Positions 40,862-54,937 of a stretch of 64,000 nucleotides of DNA are shown one piece after another. Both the position numbers and the translations under genes were made by a program. The stretch's first letter is position 1; each line of letters begins with the position of its first letter. Source of the stretch: Nitzschia sp. pyKryTriq1 (taxonomy: Eukaryota > Bacillariophyta > Bacillariophyceae > Bacillariales > Bacillariaceae); the NCBI GenBank assembly GCA_956465555.1, contig OY101117.1, positions 1,736,001 through 1,800,000 on the forward strand, given 5' to 3'. Under the pieces are notes generated by a model. The model saw only the letters and a list, made by a program, of their open reading frames with translations, ran no database searches and was not told the origin of the DNA.

Positions 40862-43497
40862 TCAGCCCAGGAGTGGTTGCTGCTCACCACCATAACCGTT
40901 CGAGGCGGGGTCAAGAAATGAGGCCACGGCCATCCGAACGTCGACGACATCCATGCAGCCTGGCCATACTTCTCGCCAAGCGGATCGCATTTCCGCGCTT
41001 AGCTCGGGGTGATTCGTGTGAAAATCAACCTGAAGACGTCAAGGAGGTGAGTTTGATTACATGGAATCGCAGATCTGGATCGCCCAATAGTAAAACTTAC
41101 CGGCGAAGAAGCAAAACATACGATAACAGCATTGACAGAGCTGCTGATGACACCTAACAAAACACTTGAAACCACAAGACCCACCAGGGCACCAGCTCTG
41201 TTCAAGCAACCAGGTAGGAGTGAGAAGCAACGAACAAAATATTATGAAATAGAGAGGCTATGATCACTCACACGAAAGATGTGGTACTTGGCTCATTCAG
41301 AGAAGTAAGCGAAAGCGATTCGAAGTTCTCGATCAAATGCGCGAAGCATCCAGTGACACCACCAATCACAAGGCATGTCATCAACAGGACATTCGGAACA
41401 AGATCGTCACTAACAATTGTAGACCACCCCCTTTTCTCAAAAAGTTCGGTTGCGTGGAATCCCGCATCAGTCAAGTTGTATCCATAGAGGCCAACGTACG
41501 TCAGAGACCATTGGTTGAAACGGAAAGCTAGATTGTCGACACAAGAAGTCAAACAGCTTTGAAGGCAGTGTATACACTCATGAAAGCACAAAAGTGAATG
41601 ATTTTCCTCGCTTGGCCGAAACAAGGCAGAAAGTTGTCTGAGCACACGGACCGGTCCAATCAGTAGACTTCCATAACACACGGAACCAATGGAGTAAAAG
41701 AAGGAACGGAAGAAAGCACTGCGCAAATCAAGACTACGCGTGAGGGTATCTCCGTCTGCAGTAAACCACCAGCTGCCAATGACCCCAGCCACGGTCACTT
41801 GGATAATATTCTAAACAGAAAAGAAAGGTGAGGTACTAAAAAATGGTGCAAGTATTGGGGTTGACTTGGATTGACGCACCATAAAAACTTGAAGCGTCCA
41901 GTAGTAGGAGACTCCAAGGGAAGCGTAGATGAAAACCTTCATCCCATGGGATGGAAGTTCAAAGTCACCATCCTGGATAGCATCGTACACTCCAACAGCA
42001 ACGTATGTGTAGTATATAGACCACGCGAGAGCCAGAAATTGGAAGAAAAACGCAAGGACGACTGCTCCAGGGTTTGCTCGTATACCTGCGAGGCTTGCGT
42101 AAAGATTTGCACCGTGAAATTTGCACCGATCCCAAACTACGATGGTGTAGGCTACACTTAATGCCAAGACAATGATCCCAGTTGCGGGCACCACTTTTCT
42201 CGGGCTCAGACCGATGCCCATCGTGCTAGGGAAGGAGGTAAGAGAGACAAGATTAATTAAAAAATAGGCAATACCGAACACTCGATGATTGTACTTACCC
42301 CCACGCAAAGCTGAGCGTAATGGTCAAAATCAATGCAATCTGGACAATTTTCTTAGCCACTGCCATCATTGTGAGCAGCACCAGAGCAGACACGAGAATG
42401 GCAAAAACACCACTCAGTAAAGAAACAAACACCAGATTTTGATAAACAATTGTGACTGACGCATCACTGTCGCTTTCATGATATCGGAGCGCCTCGTAAC
42501 CGTAGGTATTTCCCAAGTAAACAATACCGAGTAGATGAAACACAAAAAGGAGAAGGAAGATAATATCTCGACATGATGGGATCTGGTCCACACCCTTGAC
42601 ATCTTCCATGAACAACTGCGCAGATTTTTGTCGCATATGCATTTTCCGCGAGCTTTGGCCTTTCCTGTGCTTTGTTCTCTTTTGCGCCATGAAGACGGCT
42701 TCTCCTCCAAGTCCGCTTCGACTGCTGGAAGTCAGTCCACTATACTCGTAGCCTCCAAAGGAACCACCGATTCCCTCTCCGTTCATTCCGTACACGCGTC
42801 CACTACCGCTGTCCGTATCTCTCGGCGCCAGAGGAGGGGCGGGTGAAAATCCGATTCTTGGATCAAGTCCACGGACCGAAGACTGCGGCGACTGTGGAAC
42901 AGCATGAAGCGATCCAGTAGGCGACGAAGATTTAAATCCACCGGTTAGTTTCATGATTTCCGACCTGGGCGAAAAGTCCCTTTTCCGACCGGTCGGAAGA
43001 GATGGAGGCGGGCCAGATGGAGCAGGCGGTGCGTCTCCCGGAAAAGAGCCATAAGACAGCGCCCCCGAGTAGGATTGAACTCGCCTATGACCGCCGGCCT
43101 TGCGTTTGCGACGAGAGTCATTGTACTGGGTAGAAGCAAATCCAGAGGGCGAGTAGGAACCTGCTCCTGGTGCTGCCCCAATAGGCACATAGAGATTCCC
43201 AGAAGGCGAGTAGCCCGGTGGTGCGAGGTAAGGCGGAAAAGGCTGATTGCCCGACCAGCTGCGCACCCGATGGTGCCCTTGCGGAGCTGAGTCAATTCGC
43301 TCTTTCGCAAATTCCGTTTGGACAGCACCACCACTCCCCAAACTATACGAAATCTGAGACGGTGGATAGTTGCTACTCTTACTAGCAGCAGCTCCGTGAC
43401 CATCGTCGAGGCTCAAGCCGTAGTCCTCGCTCAAAGTTCTGCGACGATAGCCATTGCTGCTTGCTGGGGGTGCTGCCTGGCTTCCATTGCTCATCAT
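40862..43497 (-). CDS. Choline-transporter-like protein (SLC44/PNS1 family)
   Basis: Five exons, 43497-42299, 42225-41880, 41810-41272, 41197-41101 and 41029-40862, give 782 residues. The family are multi-pass membrane proteins linked to choline uptake or membrane lipid supply. A disordered, Ser/Pro/Gly-rich head of about 300 residues precedes the membrane segments. Family phrases include TVAGVIGSWWFTADG, FFYSIGSVCYGSLLIGPVRV, FNQWSLTYVGLYGYNLTDAG, GVTGCFAHLIE and, in the last exon, CFASSP followed by VDFHTNHPELSAEMRSAW. Exon 4 uses the donor GT|GTGAGT, needed for the frame to continue. Its stop is 139 bp from the convergent RS-rich gene's stop. Transport of choline itself is inferred from the family. 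Confidence 0.9.
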
Positions 43498-44897
43498 TGG
43501 AATTGAACGAATTTATGCTGTGTTTCCAAAGAAACTTGCTATACTGTCTCTTATGGTAGAGAGAGAGAGCTATAGAACTACTAGTAGAGAACCGAAGGGA
43601 AAACAGAAATAAAATATTGAAAAAGAAAACACAAAACATCAAAACATCGTCGCCTTCTTCTACCGCGGTACGTGTACGGTGTGACGAACGACCGGTATCT
43701 CGATGATGTTGTGATGGAAGTACAGTACCAATCGTTCGTGCAGGCCCGCCTGCGCGCCGCCGTTGATATGGTGGAGCGAGCCTGCCCAGAGCTGTGGCGG
43801 GCTTGCCGCTAAAATCACGGACAGACATTCAGTATTCAGTCAGTCGTGGATATTATTTTTCACCATCAATATTTTTCCGAAACGCGACAATCATCAACAA
43901 GAAAAGAATAGACGACAACAAACAACTAAACCTCCCAACGAATGTTGTGCATTGTGATTGTCGCTCATACTTCCGGTCTCTAGCGAAGACTTTTAATTTT
44001 CTCAAATATATCGTCTCGGTATTGTAAACACTCCAGAGAACTTTTTGTCGAAAAAAGCAGAATAGGAGTGAAATGATGGCAACGAACGAACTACCAGTAC
44101 TACTTGTTGTAGCAGCGACGGTGCGAGATCTTCTTGGATCAGATGCTCCCCACTTAACAACCTAAGAGTACGCACATGGAAAATTCAATGACCGTGCTTC
44201 TGTCTGTGAGTTACTGGAAAGAAGTCGGCGGTGTCCCCTTCGATGGGCACCGCGATGATGATGTCGCGGTCGCTTCTGATCGTTGAGTGGCCTATCGCGG
44301 CTAGACCCTCGTCACTCTAGAGCATCTTCATTGAGGAGCTCTTAGCCACTGACTACCTACCACTAGTCCCATCCACTCAATACAGAGACACCCCGAGACT
44401 TCGGCAGTCGAAAGTACGGTTACAAGACAAACTTGACGGACCGTGTTGCGTACACGATGGATAGAAAGTCAAAGAAATATGATCGGTCTGCATGGTACTA
44501 GTACGCTCTCTCTCTCTCTCTCTCGCTCTCTCTCTCTCTCGCTCTAGTTTAGAGGAGTTGTGGTCTATGTTGCACTTGTTCCTCCGGTAGCATTATTTGC
44601 AAGCGATAAGTTTACAAGACGAGTTAGATCATGGCCACAAACGCGGCTCTCCTAAGTCCAATGGTTGTTTCGACCCGAGCTGAGTTCCGTACTAAGGGAC
44701 ACCAAACAGTACCGAACATTCGTTCAGGTATCGCTATTAATAAATTTGCCATTGCAACTTTTCCATGATCGTACTCATCATCTACTCTACCGATAGGATG
44801 TAAAATCTTAATAATTCTCTCCGCTATGATAGCTCGCTATTTTTTTACTCACGAAATCAACGATTTATCATTCTATTGTTTGCCCGTCGTTTTAGGC
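43498..44897. other. Intergenic region with CT microsatellite
   Basis: 1.4 kb between a minus-strand start and a minus-strand stop. No gene recognised. A CT-rich microsatellite lies at 44506-44545. Confidence 0.6.
44506..44545. repeat. CT microsatellite
   Basis: Forty bases of CT dinucleotides interrupted twice by CTCG. Non-coding. Confidence 0.9.
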
Positions 44898-45902
44898 TCA
44901 ATTTGACGTGCTGGCATTCGTGGAGCTTTCGATGGGCCCGGCTGCTTCTTCCGTTCTATCCTGCTTTTGTTCTTCCTGAAGCGGGTCGCATACTTTGATA
45001 CCGCAAGTTTTGAGAAAATATCCGCCGACCTCTAGTCGAAATCGATGGCAAGTACGGCCCTCTCCTTTTGCTTTCTCGATCTCTAATCCTCGTTTTGCAG
45101 CGCGCTCGTTGTCTAGCTTCGTCTGTTCTCGTCTTCTCTGGTTGTCTTGGACTATGAATGCGTAGGTAGTAAGCCCCTCACGCTGTAGTTTGAGATGAAA
45201 AGTTAACAGCTGGACGATCAAAGAAAAGGCTGCCAGATCAAAAAAGAGAAAAATGCACAGAACAACAACGATCGCTAGCGTTGCATCGGCTTGAAACCAA
45301 TTTTCTGCTCGGGATTGAGAGCCACCATTTCCTACCAAGATATCAAGCACTAGTGCAAGCTGGATGGAGCCATGCAACAGCAGCATGGCTGTGATTGATA
45401 TCATGGTTCGAAAAAAGTAGGGGTAGTTGGCTTTCCCGACACAAGTATTGAGCCCTGTGGATCCAGAGACGATAAGAGCTCCATTAAAATGAACAGTTAA
45501 AAGAAGCGAGCCACGGGGTCACTTGAACTTACACATGCAGTGGTGGTCAAAGTGATCCACGCACTTGTTGCAGAACTTGCAATGCATCGACTTTTCTCCA
45601 ACCTGTGCGTCGCAAATCCAGCATTGCTTTGTCGGTGCATCAGCATCAGCCTGGCATCCACCTGATTTCAGCCGAGGATCGGCTGGATCAATCTTCATGG
45701 CTACATACCCAAAATATGCCGAGCAACCAGCTAAGCCACAAAACAGAAGTGTGCAAGGGATTGATGCTCCAATCGGTAGAATTGGCGATACGAAGAAAAC
45801 AAACTCGATCACCAAGGTGGGTAGAAAAACCCAAGTGGAAAGTTGGGCCGCTGTGTAAGGCCGCTCGAGACCATTCACTCGTCGTGGTCGCTCGAGATCC
45901 AT
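44898..45902 (-). CDS. DHHC-type protein palmitoyltransferase
   Basis: Two exons, 45902-45533 and 45454-44898 (phase 1), give 308 residues. DHHC enzymes attach palmitate to cysteines of membrane proteins, via an acyl-cysteine in the DHHC motif. The zinc-binding cysteine-rich domain is complete: CWICDAQVGEKSMHCKFCNK then [20 protein letters not shown], with the intron falling right after DHHCM. Two hydrophobic segments precede it (VFLPTLVIEFVFFVSPI, CTLLFCGLAGCSAYFGYV) and two follow, giving the usual four-span topology with the active site in the cytosol. The tail is charged. The substrate is unknown. Confidence 0.94.
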
Positions 45903-46877
45903 GAAGATTTCCTTTCAGGGCCAGAGGTTCTCAGTATCAATATTGGATGTACTCGTACGAATTCCGACCTTGAAAATTGGATTCCAATGACAAAGTCTTG
46001 CTTGCGAAATTTTGCCACTCTACTCAATATCTTGATGTCTGTGCCAATTACACCTCCTGTAATACTATCAAGAACCAATGTCGGCTGCTCCCTTGAACAG
46101 ACGAAGGAAAGTGGCGGGCAAGGGGGAAGAGATGATACTGTATATTATAAAAAATAGAGAAGGAGGTCGTCGTCTTTTCAGTCCTCCTTCGTCTACGAGT
46201 ACAGGTACAAGAAGTACTGTACCGGTACAGTACCAGTACGGTACCGGTAGACAACTCTACAGTACAGTCAGTACTGGTACCGTACCGGTCCGACTACAGT
46301 GAGTACGAGTGAGAGCACAGGTAGTCGATTCGAACTTCACAGAAAGTCGTTCTTTCTTGCGCGCGCGCTGGTCGCAATATTCATTTTTCGTCTTGTCTGT
46401 CCCACGAAGTAATCCTACCGGTACGGATTACCTGGTGCCGCCTCGGTAGCCGCCTGGAGTGAGTTGAAAAGTGGTTTCTATTTTAGCATTTCGCGCAACA
46501 CGCGATACTACGTGCTATTACTAGAAGTTTCAGCCCGTACTAGGCTCATAATAACCTGGTATTGTCTCACAATTGTGGTTTACCCATGGATATTTTGCAC
46601 GTTCGCCTTCCTCTCTCTACTCTAGAGTAGAAATGCCTAAGTGCAGTATGTTAGTCTAAGTTGTTGCTCTTAGCGTGTTCGTCGCGTCCTTTATTCGCAC
46701 CAGTCCGTCCCTCTGTAGACCAGTCTGTCTTTCAACTCGTGCACGACGACGACTCCAAATCAGGGACTCGACTATTGTAGACTACATTGCTCTTTTCACT
46801 TTTCACGCCTAATATGGATGATTTGCAATCAATCGGTCCCTTTGTACAAGTATGCTGAGCTAGCACATCGTTATTCT
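45903..46877. other. Intergenic region with TACCGGTA cluster
   Basis: Shared upstream DNA of the DHHC gene and the downstream region of the TPR-prefoldin gene. GTACC-style strings peak at 46200-46290. No gene recognised. Confidence 0.6.
46200..46290. repeat. TACCGGTA / GTACC cluster
   Basis: Within 90 bp, TACCGGTA occurs twice, with interlaced GTACTG, CAGTAC and GGTACC units, so the DNA is largely self-complementary. It is one of the densest clusters in the window, with 11320-11345, 15865-15925 and 59020-59365. Confidence 0.75.
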
Positions 46878-47811
46878 TTATCTTGATGATCTGAGTTCCT
46901 GGACATTTTGCTGTTGAGAATGGATTCTCCGTTCAAGAAATTCCATCTTCTGAACAAGTTCCGTCTGCCTCTTGCCTTGCTCTCCCATGACATTTTTCAA
47001 ATGACCAAATATGTCATCACGATCATGCTTCATGAAAACCTTACCAGTGCTTCTGAAGTATGCGCCTTCAGAAGGGTTTTTCTCCAATTCATCCAAGGTG
47101 ATTTGGTTAATTTTGTGCTCCCGCTGCAGCTTCGACAGATTAGCCTGAACTTTGTTGTATTCTCTAGTAGTTTCGGCGTGTTGAAGTTGAAGATCATGAA
47201 GCTCCTGTGATGTGGCGATGTCTAACTTCTTCTCATTCGTTTCTGGTACGGTGGTCGCAGCTCGTTTCGCGTATTTTATATTCCTCATAACCTTCAACAG
47301 CTGGGCGTTGTTGGCGTCTAAAGATAGACCTTGCTTGATTGTTGCCAAGGCCATGTCGTAGTCTTTCAATTCAAGCTGCGCGGTCGCCAATCGATAATAA
47401 CCTTTCATGAATTTCGGATCCAGTCTGATGCATTCTTTGGAGTCCTCGACAGCCTTGGCCCATTCTTCCAATCCCGCATAGCAAGCACTATAGGTCAATT
47501 TTTGAGGATCACGCATTCGAGTTTGAACAAAAGCCTGCCATCTTCACTTGTAATACGCACCTTCGGTTAGAAAAGAAGACATGGTTCTTGGGGTCAAGCT
47601 GAATAGCCTTCGTGTAGTGATTGATGGCACGCTCGAAGTCTTTCTCAGCAAAAGCCTTATTCCCAAGCCTGTGCAAAGCAAAACAAACTGATGAGATGAT
47701 CAAACAAGCAACGCAGAATGCATCGGCCCCAAGACTCTGACATATTGTGAAACTTGTAAAACCTTACTCCTTATGCTCCTCGGGTGTCGTTGTTGCTATA
47801 CCGGTAGTCAT
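46878..47811 (-). CDS. TPR protein fused to a prefoldin beta-type subunit domain
   Basis: Three exons, 47811-47768, 47668-47561 and 47487-46878, give 253 residues. The N-terminal part is a three-motif TPR domain (ELGNKAFAEKDFERAINHYT, LDPKNHVFFSNRSACYAGLE, LDPKFMKGYYRLATAQLELK) of the STI1/Hop carboxylate-clamp kind, which binds Hsp70/Hsp90 tails. The C-terminal part is a helical hairpin with a beta turn (LSKLQREHKINQITLDELEK, then GAYFRSTGKVFMKHDRDDIF), matching prefoldin beta subunits such as PFD1. Prefoldin delivers nascent actin and tubulin to CCT. A single chain with both is unusual and may couple the two chaperone systems. The first exon is 44 nt and includes TACCGGTA. Confidence 0.85.
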
Positions 47812-48949
47812 TTTATGGGCATGTACTTGTACCGCACTCTCTCGAGTCGGCAGCGATGATTTTTGATTTCCTGGGAGAAAGCCTGTACCGGTAGTACTCG
47901 GGAGAGAGTGTTCTATTGCCAACTCAACTCAGGAAAGCAAGGCAATGCGGCAAAAGCAACTACCGTGGATTCTGTACTTTTTTAACCACCCGCCACCGAC
48001 CACACGGGTGGGATCCTGGTTCCTGGTTGTTGGGTGGAACGAACCGAAACTGACGAAGGCCAGGCATCCTACCTGGCATGTGTACCGGTACCAGGTACCT
48101 GGTACTGTACCGGTACAGGTACGGTACTGTAGCGTGGACCGGTACTGAGTATCATACGTATTTTTAGTATGGTGGTATCGGACATGAGATGTCCTCCGAA
48201 TGAAATCTGCGTTTGAGAACCATCCATTATGATGGGTACCTGAAGGTATGGGCTGCTACCCCCGCCCGTAACTTGCAGTTAAGGCTGGGTTTGATAGAGG
48301 CGTTACTTCTTGGTTCGAAAGGGAGGTGGTACCATGTAAAATAGTAATGCCTATTACTAGCGCTATCGTAGCCTCCCCAAGGCATTAACACCCAATAGAC
48401 CTTTTTGCACGGAAGACGACAGACGCGAATTTGGCAAACTGCGGAGTGCTAGCGGAATCGCGGAAATCACCGCGGTGAAGCCGTCTGTGGTGCACCGCGT
48501 GGGACCCTATTTCGACACGTTGACCCTGGCAGGTAGTAGCCACCTCTCTGGCAATGGATCTTCCAAGATTCCAGCAGCATACCGATCCAAGACTCACTCT
48601 ATGTACCAGTTTGATATCGTTCCGAGTGCATCCAAACTGAGACATGGCATCGGATCACGAGTGAGCGCGGTCGACACATCTGACTTCTTACGTCTGGCCT
48701 TCCGTCCAGCACGATTTCCGACATCGCCATTCATCCATAAAAAAATCAAAACATCATCAAAAAAAATCTCAATAAAATCGGCATCAAAATCTTCAGGCAG
48801 ATTGTCCCCCCGCGCCGCGGGACGCCAACGACTACCGTCATGTATTATGTATGCATCCTCATTCTTCAAGAGAACACATCTCGGATATAGCAACCAACAG
48901 CCAATCTCAGAACTGCTACATCGCAAGTTGCAACAGAATAGAGACGAAA
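47812..48949. other. Intergenic region, divergent promoter area
   Basis: Between the divergent TPR-prefoldin and carrier genes. TACCGGTA occurs near 47886, 48083 and 48107. Overlapping frames on both strands between 48385 and 48926 show no domain and are not called. Confidence 0.55.
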
Positions 48950-50308
48950 ATGCTGCGGCTTTACCGGTTGATTTGGTTTTGGTCTCTATTTTGCCATGTT
49001 GAACCTCGTGGTCTCAGCTTCAAAGCTCACGCATGCTCGGATTGGCGACGGAGCAGATCGACGAGCGCTGTCTCCATTGTTGGGGGCGATAGTCGAAAAT
49101 ACATGACGGCGCGTAGAATGGAGACCCTGAAGTAAGTATCTGTTGCAGTCCGCCTTAAAAAAATGAAGAATAACCCGATGTAACCCAGCGTGGAATCTCT
49201 TCAAACTTGACAGGTTCCTCTCTGGTGGTGTCGCCGGGACAGTCGCTTCGGCAATAACAAACCCTCTCGAGGTGATCAAAACACAGCTTCAGTCAAGCAA
49301 CCAGGAGCTGATAAAGAATCCATTGAAAATTGCCACCAAGATAATGGAGGTGGACGGCGTAAAGGGCTTCTGGCGCGGTTTGCCTCCTACTCTCTTGGGT
49401 ATAATACCTTCACGATCCGCCTATTTTTATGTGTACCAAAGATCAAAGAACTTTTTGACCCCAAAAATTTCAGATGGCCCTGCAAACGCTTTGTTATCGG
49501 GACTCCTGGCTGGGTAAGTAACTTGCTTTTTGGTGACCTGTGACCACGTGATAAATGATCCGAGTTTCTTTTATAGATGATGATTCGTCGCTCATATCCA
49601 CCTCGCCGTTGTTTCATAAAAAATTGGCTGAAAGTTTTGCTGGCAATACACTGACCAATCCCATTTGGATGGTGCGCACGCGCATGCAGCTGATATCCGA
49701 CCACACCGCTGGACAGAGAGATTATACGGGATACCTTGATGCTGTTTCAACAATATGGGTTGAGGTAAGCTATAGTACACCGTGCTCAGGTTTGCCATGA
49801 AGTGTGTTCGTGACTACCGAGATTGTTCGAAAAATTCTCACTATTCTTGTAGGAAGGAATCGGCGGCTTCTATAAGGGAATATCAGCAAGCTATTGGGGT
49901 TGTGCCGAGGGCGCTCTACAATTCCTTGTATACGAACAGATCAAGACAAGATTGTTAAATCGTCGGAATGAAAAAAGGAGGAAACTTGGTCTCCCGCCAA
50001 CCAATGACCTTGGTCCCGCAGTTTATTTTGGGGCCGCAGCTGTATCGAAGCTAACTGCGGCGGTGGCGACTTACCCTCACGAAGTTGCTCGGACAAGAAT
50101 GCGCGAACAAGCTAGGGCCGGAGTTTTCAAATATAGCGGGATGTGGCAGACGCTTGGACTCATTGCCAACGAGGAGGGAAAGAGAGGTCTCTACTCTGGC
50201 ATGGGGGTACATCTTCTCAAAGTTGTTCCAAATAGCGCGACAATGTTTCTGTGCTACGAGATTGTGCGGACTTGGTTAGACACGTATGAAGTCTCGCCGC
50301 CAAAGTAG
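48950..50308 (+). CDS. Pyrimidine-nucleotide-carrier-like SLC25 protein (RIM2/SLC25A33-36 type)
   Basis: Four exons, 48950-49131, 49214-49513, 49635-49764 and 49853-50308, give 355 residues. Three carrier modules show the signatures NPLEVIKTQLQ, NPIWMVRTRMQ and YPHEVARTRMREQ. The middle Trp (P-I-W) and the GISASYWGCAEGALQFLVYE phrase fit the pyrimidine nucleotide (RIM2) subgroup and its FAD/folate relatives, which exchange nucleotides or cofactors across the inner membrane. The N-terminus MLRLYRLIWFWSLFCHVEPR then GLSFKAH looks like a signal peptide with an S-F site, hinting at plastid rather than mitochondrial location. An upstream in-frame ATG (48851) would bury that signal. Substrate and membrane are inferred. 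Confidence 0.85.
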
Positions 50309-50492
50309 CAATAGCTAAGTATATTTTTTTTACATAAATAGAAAAAGGTCCAACGAGCGACGTACCCTACCCGGTAGTCGAGAGGCAAATGCTACTTGAT
50401 TATTATACTGGAATAAAACATATTCTCAAGCTACTTCCATCCTCCGTTTTGGTGCTTCGTTGACTTTGATGCTTTCAAAGAAAAGGAAGTTC

Positions 50493-53105
<2,613 letters not shown>

Positions 53106-54454
53106 TGTGATGTGTTCTTTTCAGATATAGAGGCAAGACAAGTTTAGACTATTGACTTCAGTGATGATACGCAAGCTTGTGGGAATATGTGCTTGAATGT
53201 ATGAGAAATACGAAAAGCCCGCTGGTTTTGCCCCTTTCCCCTTTTCATCGCGCGCATCATCATCATCTCTCACCATCGCTCGGCGGACTTTCCGAGAGGT
53301 TCGGTAGCAATCTGAAATCATCCTGCGGCGTCTGTCATCGTCTGTCAACGTGGCTGAAAGATTAGCTCGACCAGGGGCTAAATTAGTTCGGGGGCTAGCA
53401 AGGGAATGCAAGTTGGGTCAAGGTTGGGTAACTACACAACATGTTGTGTAGTTGTCGTAGCAAATGTCACACATGAATTTACTTAAGAATATATAAAATA
53501 TTTAGACGTATTAGTAATAAAGACCCTACCGGTATGTATGGGGCTGCGACTGGTAGGAAAATTTACGTAGGAATTTTCGCAGTGGGTGAAAAAACTGGTG
53601 GATTCAACCCAGTAAGGCGTGCCGGCGGCGGAAGCTGCATACAACCTATCTTTGTGACCTTAAGAACCTGCGTTCGCGCTTGCTTCTCGGAACAGAGTGT
53701 CCTCCACCGACAATTACAAGAAGGTAAACGTATGTATTGAAACAGACAGAGTAGTAGAAAGAAATGAAGTGGTCGACAAACAACCACATCGACAAAAACG
53801 AAGATCCAGACGAATCTCAAGTAGACCCTGGTACACTTTCTACATAGATCGTAGAACTGAAAATACAAAGATCTCGTCCACCGACATCTTACAAGCAAAC
53901 CAAAAGCAAATAGTTTAAAGCTCACAATATTAGAAAGCAATCGATTCGCAACCTAGTTTTGCTTTATTAAAGGTGAACGGCGCTGGTGCTGTTGTTGACT
54001 TCTTCTTCTTCGGACGGTGGACACAAGCACAGATGGACCAGGTCCCATCACCCATCATTCTATCTTGCTTTGCTCATTACCCGCTTAATGATGAATACTT
54101 GGAGAGTACTGTACAAGAAAAGGCTCAGAGATACAGTACGAAGAGTAATACGCTTGTCACATGATCCAACGACCTGGGTCCTCCCTTTGTTTCCTTTTCG
54201 ATGAGAAAGTAAAATACTAGTCTACGTCAAGCAAAAAGTGTGTATATTCTTTACTCTATAGGAATAAACAAGATATCATGCTCGTTTTTTAAAAAAAAGT
54301 TATTGGTTTCCCATCATCGTATGTCTCCAATCTAAAGTGCTATGATATTATACAGGACAAGAATATCATGTACTCGTGGCACTCTAGATGAGTACTACAT
54401 ATGTAAAATTAGTGCATATTGATAAATCATTACAGCAAACATCAAGTTTGCTCT
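53106..54454. other. Intergenic region with repeat fragments
   Basis: No gene recognised. It contains an 18 bp palindrome (ACTACACAACATGTTGTGTAGT) near 53432, TACCGGTA at 53528, and a segment at 53923-53970 complementary to 37453-37497 (AGAAAGCAATCGATT, then CTAGTTTTGCTTTATTA). Confidence 0.55.
53923..53970 (-). repeat. Repeat fragment shared with 37453-37497
   Basis: Reverse complement matches 37453-37497 with a few differences. At 37 kb it lies next to the repeat shared with 55.3 kb, whereas here the two parts are about 1.3 kb apart, so they may derive from one larger element. Confidence 0.65.
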
Positions 54455-54937
54455 TCAAACACTTGGGAATGAATCCAGTGATGCCGCTTGGTATGCCTGC
54501 AAAAACTTTGGCCCTGCGATGATAGAGAATCCAACAAAAAATCCGCCCACCAGCTGAGCAACAAGCCCGAGCCCAATTTCATCCGCCTGCGCAGCAGAGT
54601 ACAATTTCATCTCAAGATACTTCTCTGCTTGTTCCTTATCACTGAGGAAGACGGAAACTTCGCGTTGAGCATCGTCATCCGAAAACCCTTGTTCTTTGTA
54701 TCTCTGAACGATTTCTTCTTCAACTTTCTTCATAAAATTTTCGTCAGCTTTATCAATCCAAAGTGTTGGGAGCATACCACCAGCATCTCCCTGGTTCGTT
54801 TCGACTACATCGTCCCCCTGCTGGGCATTGCTCCAAACAGGTATCCGCTTCGTGCTTTTGAAACCAATTCCAAATGAGCTAGAAAGCTCTGTCAGCATAG
54901 CAAGTAGAGTGCCGAATAAAATTGAAAATTTCTTCAT
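54455..54937 (-). CDS. Small plastid-targeted membrane protein, unknown
   Basis: Single exon, 160 residues. Start MKKFSILFGTLLAMLTELSS then SFGIGFKS is a signal peptide with an S-F site, so plastid targeting is likely. The mature part has an acidic helix (FMKKVEEEIVQRYKEQGFSD, then DDAQREVSVFLSDKEQAEKY) and one C-terminal hydrophobic stretch (LGLVAQLVGGFFVGFSIIAG) with Gly spacing, likely a membrane helix. No family recognised. The arrangement suggests a single-span thylakoid or envelope protein, but no function can be assigned. Confidence 0.72.
   Translation of the reverse strand: MKKFSILFGTLLAMLTELSSSFGIGFKSTKRIPVWSNAQQGDDVVETNQGDAGGMLPTLWIDKADENFMKKVEEEIVQRYKEQGFSDDDAQREVSVFLSDKEQAEKYLEMKLYSAAQADEIGLGLVAQLVGGFFVGFSIIAGPKFLQAYQAASLDSFPSV

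Noticed and set aside
40862-43497. Three or more separate membrane protein genes
   Set aside because: The five pieces keep reading frame and follow the order of CTL-family motifs.
48385-48926. Overlapping frames upstream of the SLC25 carrier
   Set aside because: No domain and low complexity (Lys/Ser runs). They overlap the likely promoter.
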